Of a stretch of 6,836 nt of DNA, positions 1 to 5,400 are shown in pieces; position 1 is the first letter of the stretch; each line of letters opens with the position of its first letter. The notes under the pieces were generated by a model. It saw only the letters and a list, made by a program, of their open reading frames with translations, did no database searches and was not told where the DNA came from. Source of the DNA: Microcaldota archaeon (GTDB lineage Archaea; Micrarchaeota; Micrarchaeia; CAILAH01). Where the stretch lies: contig JAOAKR010000034.1 of assembly GCA_026419815.1 (NCBI GenBank), forward strand, positions 1 to 6,836, written 5' to 3'. The position numbers were made by a program, and so were the translations under genes.

Positions 1-1
1 T

Positions 2-58
2 TTTCTGCCGAATGAGGAGCGCGTTAAGGCAGCCGTGCTGGAAGTTATGGGGTATTGA
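2..58 (+). CDS. C-terminal end of probable 2-oxoacid dehydrogenase E1 beta subunit (partial, 5' end outside window)
   Basis: An open frame enters from the left edge and ends at TGA 56-58, giving 18 residues (FLPNEERVKAAVLEVMGY). The pattern of an aromatic-Leu-Pro start, an acidic cluster and then a Val/Ile-rich amphipathic helix to the stop resembles the C-terminus of the transketolase-like E1 beta subunit of pyruvate and branched-chain 2-oxoacid dehydrogenases. The context supports this, since the E2 and E3 of such a complex lie downstream on the same strand. The next gene starts one base after the stop, as expected in an operon. Eighteen residues are too few for a firm family call; that this is the end of a real gene is more secure than its identity. 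Confidence 0.55.
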   Translation, partial: FLPNEERVKAAVLEVMGY

Positions 59-59
59 T

Positions 60-557
60 ATGAAAAGGGGCATTTCACAGTCTGCGCGTGCGGGGGTCGG
101 GTTCGGGATCACTTCAGGTGTAATAACAACGCTGGGCCTCATTGTTGGGCTTGACATAAGCACTGGGTCCCGCCTGGCGGTCATAGGCGGCATTATAACA
201 ATTGCGGTTGCAGATGCATTTTCTGATGCACTTGGGATGCACATCTCACGTGAATCGGACAAAAATGTATCACAGCGTGGCGTATGGGAGTCAACGTTTG
301 CCACATTTTTTGCAAAATTCCTGGTCGCCCTGACATTCGTGCTGCCAGTTATATCAATGCCCCTGCAATATGCAGTGCTGGCGTGCGTCGGGATAGGTGT
401 TGCACTGCTGACGGGGTTCAGCTATTACATTGCAATGCGCAACGGTGAAAGCCCTGTAAGCACTATCGGCGAGCACTTGCTTATTGCAGTTATTGTGCTT
501 GCCATCTCCGCACTTGTAGGCAAAGCAGTAAATGTAGTGTTTGGCGCGGCAACATAG
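60..557 (+). CDS. Small CCC1/VIT-like membrane protein (putative iron/divalent metal transporter family)
   Basis: A 165-residue integral membrane protein. The first half resembles the VIT1/CCC1 family core: a glycine-rich first helix (about residues 12-31, GFGITSG then TTLGLIVGL) followed by a second helix with ADAFSDALG at 51-59 and HISRESD at 61-67, matching the family's AD-x-S-x-x-x-G-x-x-x-S pattern. Further hydrophobic helices lie at about 82-100, 104-125 and 138-163. CCC1/VIT proteins export Fe(II)/Mn(II) from the cytosol. The glutamate-rich cytosolic metal-binding domain of plant VIT1 is absent: the loop between helices 2 and 3 is only about 15-20 residues. Transport substrate is therefore unproven. 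I chose ATG 60, one base after the upstream stop, with GGGG at 49-52 as a weak ribosome binding site; an in-frame ATG at 12 would overlap the upstream gene. It sits between E1 beta-like and E2 genes on the same strand. Confidence 0.68.
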   Translation: MKRGISQSARAGVGFGITSGVITTLGLIVGLDISTGSRLAVIGGIITIAVADAFSDALGMHISRESDKNVSQRGVWESTFATFFAKFLVALTFVLPVISMPLQYAVLACVGIGVALLTGFSYYIAMRNGESPVSTIGEHLLIAVIVLAISALVGKAVNVVFGAAT

Positions 558-564
558 CTTTTAT
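556..564 (+). promoter_or_regulatory. TATA-like box AGCTTTTAT upstream of E2
   Basis: AGCTTTTAT begins within the stop codon of the CCC1-like gene, and its last base lies 24 nt before the E2 ATG at 588. The identical 9-mer occurs 23 nt before the preferred ATG of E3. This spacing fits an archaeal TATA box with transcription starting at or near the start codon. An SD-like sequence also lies in between, so E2 may instead be translated from a longer message made from the upstream genes. Inferred from sequence and spacing only. Confidence 0.4.
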
Positions 565-570
565 TTGTTG

Positions 571-578
571 AAGGTGAG
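571..578 (+). promoter_or_regulatory. Ribosome binding site for E2
   Basis: AAGGTGAG contains GGTGA, complementary to the archaeal 16S rRNA 3' end, with nine bases between its last base and ATG 588. It supports that start and translation of E2 from a message that includes the upstream gene. Confidence 0.6.
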
Positions 579-587
579 TGTGGGTTT

Positions 588-2021
588 ATGGCATATGAGT
601 TCAGGCTGCCAGACCTCGGGGAAGGGATGGCGGAGGCGACAATAGTAAAGTGGCTGGTCAAGCCGGGCGATTACGTGAGGAAAGACCAGCCTATACTGCA
701 GGTTGAGACCGACAAGGCGATAGTGGACATACCTTCGCCTTACGAGGGGAAGGTCCTATCACTGAAATTCAATGAGGGTGATACCGCACGGGTGGGCAGT
801 GTGCTGCTTACCATAGGCGGGGAATCTGCCGAGGTTGAAGAGCATAAAACGGGCGTGGGAACGGTTATCGGTGCAGGTGTGCCTGTGCAGGCGCCGGTTG
901 CTGCGCCGCGTGTGCGCAAGCTCGCACGTGAGCTTGGTGTTGACATAAGCACAATCAAAGGGAGCGGCGCGCACGGTGAGGCAACTGAGGAGGATGTGCG
1001 CGCAGCGGCATCACAAAAAAGGCCCTTGATTAAGGAAATCGGGCTTGCTGGGGAAGTGCGCATTGTTGAGCGTGCGGGTGCCGTCCCCCGCACAGTGCGT
1101 GCCGTGCCAAAAGCGCGTGAGCTTGCGAAATCTCTTGGCATTGACATATCGTCCGTTGTCGGGACCGGTCCGGACGGCATAATAACTGTAAGCGATGTTG
1201 AGAGGCACTCGCACGCCACTGAAAGAATTGTTGAGGTTGGCAAGCTAGCGAAGGGCGAGGGGGCAGGCAGTGCGCTTGAGAAGGTGAGGCACCCGCTAAA
1301 AGAGGAGGCTGGAAAGCTTATTGAAGAACGGGTCCCCGTTAAAGGTGTGCGAAAAGCAATAATCACAAAGCTTACAAAGTCAAACACGCTTGCGGTGCAG
1401 GCGACTGCGCACGAGGAGATTGACGTTACACGGCTCGTTGAGATTAGGTCAAAGCAAAAAATTGATGCTGAGAAGCGTGGCATAAAGCTCACTTACTTGC
1501 CATTCATAATTAAGGCGTGCGTTATTGCGCTTAGGAGGAACCCCTGGCTCAACGCCTCGCTTGACGATGAGAGCAACGAGTTCGTGCTTAAGAGATACTA
1601 CAACATAGGGATTGCCGTGAACACTGATGATGGCCTGATTGTTCCGGTTGTCAAGGACGTTGACCTGAAAAGCATACTTGACATTGCCCGGGAGATTGAG
1701 CAGCTGGCGCAGCGCGCACGCGAGCGGAAGCTTGCCCTTGATGAGGTAAGTGGGGGCACGTTTACGATAAGCAATTGGGGCTCAATAGGCGGGACTTACG
1801 GCACGCCCGTGCTCAATTACCCGGAGTGCGCAATATTGGGAACGGGCAGGATTTACAAGAAGCCGGTGGTGGTCGGGGACAGGGTTGAGATCAGGTGGGT
1901 GATGCCTGTATCCCTCACGTTTGACCATAGGATAGTTGATGGTGCGCAGGCAGCTGCGTTCCTAATGGATATAAAGAGGCATCTTGAGGATCCGTCGCTG
2001 CTTTTAGTTGAAATAATATGA
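588..2021 (+). CDS. Dihydrolipoyl acyltransferase (E2) of a 2-oxoacid dehydrogenase complex, with two subunit-binding domains
   Basis: E2 core enzyme, 477 residues. It takes the acyl group from E1 on its swinging lipoyl arm and passes it to CoA. Domains in order: a biotinyl/lipoyl domain (about 1-79) with lipoylation site Lys43 in ETDKA; a peripheral-subunit-binding domain (PSBD) at about 106-140 (VRKLARELGVDIS, GSGAHG); a second PSBD at about 173-207 (ARELAKSLGIDIS, GTGPDG); a charged linker; and a catalytic CoA-acyltransferase domain at about 247-477. Catalytic His447 and Asp451 lie in DHRIVDG, and TISNWGSIGG (393-402) is typical of the active-site region. Most E2s have one PSBD, and the extra copy explains a length above the usual 400-430 for a single-lipoyl-domain form. 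The linkers are charged rather than Ala/Pro-rich. The substrate (pyruvate, branched-chain oxoacids or other) cannot be decided, so no pdhC or bkdB symbol is given. E3 lies downstream, and lipoate ligase genes that would modify Lys43 lie nearby on the other strand. Confidence 0.95.
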   Translation: MAYEFRLPDLGEGMAEATIVKWLVKPGDYVRKDQPILQVETDKAIVDIPSPYEGKVLSLKFNEGDTARVGSVLLTIGGESAEVEEHKTGVGTVIGAGVPVQAPVAAPRVRKLARELGVDISTIKGSGAHGEATEEDVRAAASQKRPLIKEIGLAGEVRIVERAGAVPRTVRAVPKARELAKSLGIDISSVVGTGPDGIITVSDVERHSHATERIVEVGKLAKGEGAGSALEKVRHPLKEEAGKLIEERVPVKGVRKAIITKLTKSNTLAVQATAHEEIDVTRLVEIRSKQKIDAEKRGIKLTYLPFIIKACVIALRRNPWLNASLDDESNEFVLKRYYNIGIAVNTDDGLIVPVVKDVDLKSILDIAREIEQLAQRARERKLALDEVSGGTFTISNWGSIGGTYGTPVLNYPECAILGTGRIYKKPVVVGDRVEIRWVMPVSLTFDHRIVDGAQAAAFLMDIKRHLEDPSLLLVEII

Positions 2022-2040
2022 AAATTAGGCGAACATCGCC
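2011..2040 (-). terminator. Hairpin plus T-rich tract at the end of the Yip1-like gene
   Basis: On the minus strand GGCGA-TGT-TCGCC (2040 to 2028) can form a 5-bp stem with a 3-nt loop over the last codons of the Yip1-like gene. It is followed by TAATTTTCATATTATTT, a T-rich stretch that includes the stop codon. T-rich tracts end archaeal transcripts, with or without a hairpin. The T-rich part overlaps the end of the E2 coding sequence, so selection on E2 codons could also explain part of it. Confidence 0.38.
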
Positions 2041-2822
2041 GCGATTGATGCCTGTGCAGAGCTTGCCATTGCGGCAATTACCGCGACCCAGCCCGCCAAA
2101 AATGCCACGTAAATCAGGACTAAGGCGATGACGCCAAGCGCAATGCCAATAAGCATATTCAGGAGTATCGCCAAAACCGCGCGCTTTTGGGTGAGACCGT
2201 GCACCTCGCGCAAGCCCAAATAAACCAGGTAAAGCGAGTAAAACATAAGCACATAGTTGAATATGCCTAGGCACATGCCTATTATAAACGCGGTTAGCAC
2301 TTGGAATGGAAGGAATACTGCTATGTTTGCTCCGGCTGAGCACACAAAGAGGTTCATTGTATCGCGCAACGTGCCTGTGCCGCCGGCTATTTTTGCAGAT
2401 ATATGAAGAATCGCTGCACCTACTGCAAGCACTATCAGGGGTATTACCGCTGCAAGAATGACCAGCAAGAGTATGGCTCCAACCAAAATAACAATCGTTG
2501 CTAGCGGCGAGGTCATAAACCCTATGAAGAATATGAAAAGGCCGCCAATCCCAAGCCAGTAAGCGTATAATGGTATAAGGTACCAGAAGGATAGAACAGT
2601 TATCAATAAGCTGAGATAGAAAGCTACGTAATACTCCTTGAGCAGCTCCTTGTATTCAAATCCTGCGCCGAGAGCCTTTTTCACATCCATTTTTGCAAAA
2701 TCAAGCCATCTCCCTATCTTAGGGTACGGGATTTTTGAAAGTATGCTCTCCGAGAAGGATAGGTATTTCATCAGCAACGACTCAATGTCGCCCTTTGCCT
2801 CCTGTTTGGTATCTTTCGCCAT
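2025..2822 (-). CDS. Yip1-like multi-pass membrane protein
   Basis: A 265-residue protein with a charged, soluble N-terminus (about 1-63) and then five to six hydrophobic segments (about 65-84, 86-103, 107-140, 160-182, 185-204, 216-250). The central part resembles the Yip1 domain: AAILHISAKIAGGTG (136-150) followed by LRDTMNLFVCSAG and a hydrophobic FLPFQVLTAF. Yip1-domain proteins bind Rab GTPases in eukaryotes, but prokaryotic members have no established function. ATG 2822 has no ribosome binding site, and CATAAAAG lies about 25 nt upstream, so a leaderless transcript is likely. The gene is convergent with E2, with 3 nt between the stops, and divergent from E3. Nothing in the sequence ties it to the dehydrogenase complex apart from position and the shared promoter region. 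Coding is secure; family assignment is moderate. Confidence 0.72.
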   Translation of the reverse strand: MAKDTKQEAKGDIESLLMKYLSFSESILSKIPYPKIGRWLDFAKMDVKKALGAGFEYKELLKEYYVAFYLSLLITVLSFWYLIPLYAYWLGIGGLFIFFIGFMTSPLATIVILVGAILLLVILAAVIPLIVLAVGAAILHISAKIAGGTGTLRDTMNLFVCSAGANIAVFLPFQVLTAFIIGMCLGIFNYVLMFYSLYLVYLGLREVHGLTQKRAVLAILLNMLIGIALGVIALVLIYVAFLAGWVAVIAAMASSAQASIAAMFA

Positions 2823-2834
2823 ATACTTATTTGC

Positions 2835-2859
2835 GGAAAAGAGCTTTTATGCATTTTCA
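2835..2859. promoter_or_regulatory. Shared divergent promoter between the Yip1-like gene and E3
   Basis: The 50-nt gap between ATG 2822 (minus) and ATG 2873 (plus) holds one TATA-like element: CTTTTATG at 2844-2851 on the plus strand, read as CATAAAAG on the minus strand. Its centre (2847.5) is 25.5 nt from each start codon. It is flanked by an inverted repeat, GAAAA at 2836-2840 and TTTTC at 2854-2858, which gives each direction an A-rich, BRE-like sequence upstream of the TATA box. Neither gene has a convincing ribosome binding site. This fits two leaderless transcripts driven from one element, but no transcription start has been shown. Confidence 0.5.
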
Positions 2860-2872
2860 CCAAATGGGAATT

Positions 2873-4279
2873 ATGGTAATGGGGGAGGTTGGCAGGGAAT
2901 ACGGGCTTGTTGTCCTCGGGGGCGGCCCAGCCGGGTATATTGCGGCCATACGGGCAGGTGAGCTTGGCCTTGATGTGGCCCTCGTTGAGAAGGGGCTGCT
3001 GGGCGGGGTATGCCTGAACAGTGGCTGCATCCCCTCAAAAATGCTCCTTAACGCATCACATCTCGTTTCAGAAATGGGATACTTGTCATCAATAGGAATC
3101 CGCACAAGTGCAGGCAAGGTTGATATGAAAAGGCTAAGTTCTGAGTGCCAGCGTACAGTTGCAAGGCTTCGTGGGGGGATTGCACAGCTGCTTGAGAAGA
3201 ACGGGGTTGAGGTCATTGAGGGCATTGGGAGATTTGAGTCTTCAGGGCATATGCACATAAAAGAGGGCAAGTCGTCCCGCTCAATCAGGTTTAGGAAAGC
3301 CATCGTGGCCACCGGGTCGCGCGCATATGTGCCTGACGGCATAAGCATTGGCGGGAACATCATAACCTCGCGCGAGGCACTGTTCCTAAGCGAGCTCCCA
3401 AAAAGTGTTGCAATCATAGGCGCCGGCTATATCGCGGCTGAGATGGGCACGTTTTTTGCTGAACTTGGGTCAAAGGTAAGCATACTTGCACGGTCGCGCC
3501 TGCTATCAAGGATGGATGCGGACCTTGTGCGTGAGGTGTGCAAACAGGAGAACATAGAAATTTATGAGGGATGCTCAGTAAAGTCGGTCAAGGGCGGGAA
3601 AAATGTGCAGGTTGCTTTTGAGCGTGAAGGGAAGCTTGGGAAGGTAATTGCAGAGAAGGTCATTATAGCGATCGGGCGCTTACCTAATACTGAAAACATA
3701 GGCCTTGAGAACACGCAGGTAAGATTAGACAAGGATAAGTTCATCCAGGCGGACTATAAAGGCGCGACCAGCGATCCGAGAATATTTGCAGCTGGTGATG
3801 TTGCGGGGCCGCCCCTGCTGGCGCACAAGGCATTTATGCAGGGGGAGGCAGCTGCGGAGGCAGTCGCCGGCATTGCAAGCGCTGGGTTCCAGCCCACGGC
3901 AATACCAGAGGTAGTATTCACGAGCCCTGAAATCGTATGTGTTGGTGTTTCTGAGGAGGAGGCGAGGCGCAAAATGCTTGACGTGCGTGTTGTGCGGCTG
4001 CCGCTATCTGCAGTCGGGAAGGCAGTCTCAACAAACGCCCAAAACGGCTTCTGCAAGATAGTCCACTCGCCAAAAGGGCTTGTGCTTGGGGTGCATATGG
4101 TCGGCAAAGGCGTGTCAGAGCTTGCTGCGGGCGCGTGCCTTGCGGTTGAGATGGGCGCATACTTGGATGACATCGCCGGGACTGTGCATCCGCACCCGAC
4201 ACTAAGCGAGTGCCTGCACGAGTGCGCACAGCTCGGCCTTGGGAAACCTTGGCATTATGCGATAGCTCGGAAAAAATAG
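2873..4279 (+). CDS. lpdA: Dihydrolipoamide dehydrogenase (E3)
   Basis: E3 flavoprotein, 468 residues from the chosen start. It reoxidises the dihydrolipoyl arm of E2 and passes electrons through a redox disulfide and FAD to NAD(P). Seen: FAD-binding GGGPAG (16-21); redox disulfide Cys47/Cys52 in GGVCLNSGCIPSK; pyridine-nucleotide Rossmann motif GAGYIAAE (183-190); second FAD motif AAGDVA (306-311); and C-terminal dimerisation domain with the catalytic pair His441/Glu446 in HPHPTLSE. Length and domain order are normal. The acidic residue that usually ends the second Rossmann strand and binds the NAD ribose is Ala206, followed by Arg207-Ser-Arg209, so NAD preference is not certain. Alternative starts are ATG 2849, 2864 and 2879; 2873 places the TATA-like box at leaderless spacing. 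An extension upstream to 2735 is unlikely because it overlaps the divergent gene and has no similarity. A broader flavoprotein disulfide reductase role cannot be excluded, but E2 nearby argues for E3. Confidence 0.93.
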   Translation: MVMGEVGREYGLVVLGGGPAGYIAAIRAGELGLDVALVEKGLLGGVCLNSGCIPSKMLLNASHLVSEMGYLSSIGIRTSAGKVDMKRLSSECQRTVARLRGGIAQLLEKNGVEVIEGIGRFESSGHMHIKEGKSSRSIRFRKAIVATGSRAYVPDGISIGGNIITSREALFLSELPKSVAIIGAGYIAAEMGTFFAELGSKVSILARSRLLSRMDADLVREVCKQENIEIYEGCSVKSVKGGKNVQVAFEREGKLGKVIAEKVIIAIGRLPNTENIGLENTQVRLDKDKFIQADYKGATSDPRIFAAGDVAGPPLLAHKAFMQGEAAAEAVAGIASAGFQPTAIPEVVFTSPEIVCVGVSEEEARRKMLDVRVVRLPLSAVGKAVSTNAQNGFCKIVHSPKGLVLGVHMVGKGVSELAAGACLAVEMGAYLDDIAGTVHPHPTLSECLHECAQLGLGKPWHYAIARKK

Positions 4280-4300
4280 CAATGCCTTCAGCAAGCTATC
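4261..4300. repeat. 7-bp perfect inverted repeat spanning the E3/lplA convergent stops
   Basis: GATAGCT (4261-4267) and AGCTATC (4294-4300) are exact reverse complements with 26 nt between them. They enclose the E3 stop (TAG 4277-4279), and the right arm includes the lplA stop (4296-4298). It could form a weak stem in either transcript and help end convergent transcription. The arms are short and partly coding, so chance is a fair alternative. Confidence 0.3.
4271..4276 (-). terminator. Poly-T terminator tract downstream of lplA
   Basis: The minus strand carries TTTTTT about 20 nt after the lplA stop, the simple U-tract signal that ends many archaeal transcripts. It lies over the Lys-Lys codons at the end of E3, so part of the run is forced by coding. 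No comparable T tract follows E3 on the plus strand. Confidence 0.42.
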
Positions 4301-5051
4301 TCCAAAATACCCATTCGTTTGACAAGTACTTGTTCTTTGAAAGCCGGTTTGCTTCCGCCTCTTCTAAAGGCGTGGGGGCGCCAAGCTCCCAATCCTTCCC
4401 GTCAGTGAACCCCTCAAGCAGGGCTTTGTATGCACTTTCAGCAGTTATTTTTGGGTTTTCGCGTGTTATGCACGTAACCCGGTCCTCTGGCGACTTTATG
4501 CTCTTATCCTTAAGCTTCTCCACGGAAACCTTAAGCGCAGTAAACATCTTGGGAAGGTTGAGGGTGTAAAGGACTGTGCCGTGCTGCAGAAGGACGCCTT
4601 TCTTGCGCGTCTGCGCATTTCCGGAAATTTTCCTGCCGTGGACTGTTATGTCGTTTATGGGCCTGAACTCCGCGGTGATGCCCAATTTCCCAAGCCCGCG
4701 CACTATCCCCCCGCATATCTCCCTATATGAGTCTATTATGCCGGCTGGGAACATTTCCTGTGGCGCGATTATGCTGTATGTTATCTCGCCGCCTTCCTGG
4801 TGGAACACTGCACCCCCGCCCGTCTGCCTGCGCACAATATCAATTGAATGCGCATTGCAATATTTAGTATCAACCTCATCTGATATTGACTGGAAATACC
4901 CTATGCTAACTGCAGACGGCGACCACCCATAAAACCTTATTGTCGGGGGTGATGCACCGTCAGCAACTGAGTTCAGGATTGCCTCATCAAGCGCCATATT
5001 AAGATATGCGTTTTGCACTGAATGCGGCAACACGCGCCATTTTACGCCCAT
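4296..5051 (-). CDS. lplA: Lipoate-protein ligase A, catalytic subunit (N-terminal domain form)
   Basis: A 251-residue ligase that activates lipoate with ATP to lipoyl-AMP and transfers it to the lipoyl-domain lysine, here presumably Lys43 of the E2 in this window. Seen: NMALDEAIL near the N-terminus; the lipoate-binding RRQTGGGAVFH motif (74-84); EITYSI (89-94); NDI then GRKISGNAQ with the conserved Lys141; HGTVLY (158-162); and a C-terminal SNEWVFW where the large domain ends. The C-terminal accessory domain present in one-piece bacterial LplA (about 330-340 residues) is missing and is encoded by the overlapping upstream gene, an arrangement known from Thermoplasma acidophilum. ATG 5051 overlaps the lplB stop by 10 nt, so translational coupling is likely; a G-rich run (GGGGGG) lies upstream of it within lplB. 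BirA/LipB relatives share the fold, but the motifs favour LplA. Confidence 0.93.
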   Translation of the reverse strand: MGVKWRVLPHSVQNAYLNMALDEAILNSVADGASPPTIRFYGWSPSAVSIGYFQSISDEVDTKYCNAHSIDIVRRQTGGGAVFHQEGGEITYSIIAPQEMFPAGIIDSYREICGGIVRGLGKLGITAEFRPINDITVHGRKISGNAQTRKKGVLLQHGTVLYTLNLPKMFTALKVSVEKLKDKSIKSPEDRVTCITRENPKITAESAYKALLEGFTDGKDWELGAPTPLEEAEANRLSKNKYLSNEWVFWR

Positions 5052-5332
5052 TTGCCTTTACCCCCCTTGTATGCCTCAATGAGCATCTCATAAATGTCGC
5101 GCCCAGAAAACCCAATGCACTGGACGGCTTTTGATGCGCACACATCGCTTATCCTCTTCTCAAGCGCGCCAATATTCACCCCGGCAAGCTCTGATTCCAT
5201 CTTAACCACATAATCTTCAGGGTGAATAAAAAAATCGCCAGTTATCCTAACGCTCTCAAGCACGTCTCCCCTGAACACTGCGGTTACACGCACGAGCTTG
5301 CCGCCCTCAACTTTCCTTTCAACCGTTACCAT
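5042..5332 (-). CDS. lplB: Lipoate-protein ligase accessory subunit LplB (LplA C-terminal domain)
   Basis: A 96-residue stand-alone version of the small C-terminal domain of lipoate-protein ligase. Seen: KVEGGKLVRV near the N-terminus, then SVRITGDFFIHPED (27-40) with the conserved TGDFF turn, then an amphipathic helix with ESELAG. In split archaeal ligases this subunit is needed with LplA to form lipoyl-AMP. It precedes lplA, the reverse of the domain order in fused LplA, and ends inside the lplA start region. ATG 5332 has only a weak upstream GAGGCAGG, and I see no TATA-like box in the 68 nt before it. It is therefore probably expressed from the sufS-sufU message. Confidence 0.9.
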   Translation of the reverse strand: MVTVERKVEGGKLVRVTAVFRGDVLESVRITGDFFIHPEDYVVKMESELAGVNIGALEKRISDVCASKAVQCIGFSGRDIYEMLIEAYKGGKGKWA

Positions 5333-5359
5333 CCCATAACCTGCCTCTTTTGCACACGC

Positions 5360-5373
5360 GCTTCAAACGAAGC
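5360..5373. other. Small hairpin in the sufU-lplB gap
   Basis: GCTTC-AAAC-GAAGC forms a perfect 5-bp stem with a 4-nt loop in the 68-nt gap (5333-5400) between the sufU stop and the lplB start. No T-rich tract follows it on either strand, so it does not look like a terminator. It could be a processing or attenuating element between the two gene pairs, or chance. Nothing else recognisable lies in this gap. Confidence 0.25.
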
Positions 5374-5400
5374 ATTAGTCATTCCCACACGAATCTCTGC

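Noticed and set aside
151..163. 13-mer TTGACATAAGCAC repeated at 151-163 and 940-952
   Set aside because: Both copies are in frame inside different genes and encode the same short DIS-containing peptide; no further copies or flanking similarity seen, so it is probably coincidence.
740..1492. 250-codon open frame on the minus strand inside E2
   Set aside because: It lies wholly antisense to a well-supported E2, its translation is Ser/Thr/Pro-rich low-complexity sequence with no recognisable motif, and such frames arise from E2 codon use.
2735..2872. Upstream extension of E3 to an ATG at 2735
   Set aside because: It would overlap the 5' end of the divergent Yip1-like gene, the added residues resemble no E3 N-terminus, and the FAD motif sits at normal distance from ATG 2873.
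2857..3417. Minus-strand open frame antisense to the start of E3
   Set aside because: It overlaps the conserved FAD and disulfide regions of E3 and the divergent promoter, and its translation has no recognisable domain.
5333..5400. Possible tRNA or small RNA gene in the largest intergenic gap
   Set aside because: At 68 nt with only one 5-bp hairpin, it shows no acceptor, anticodon or T-arm pattern on either strand.
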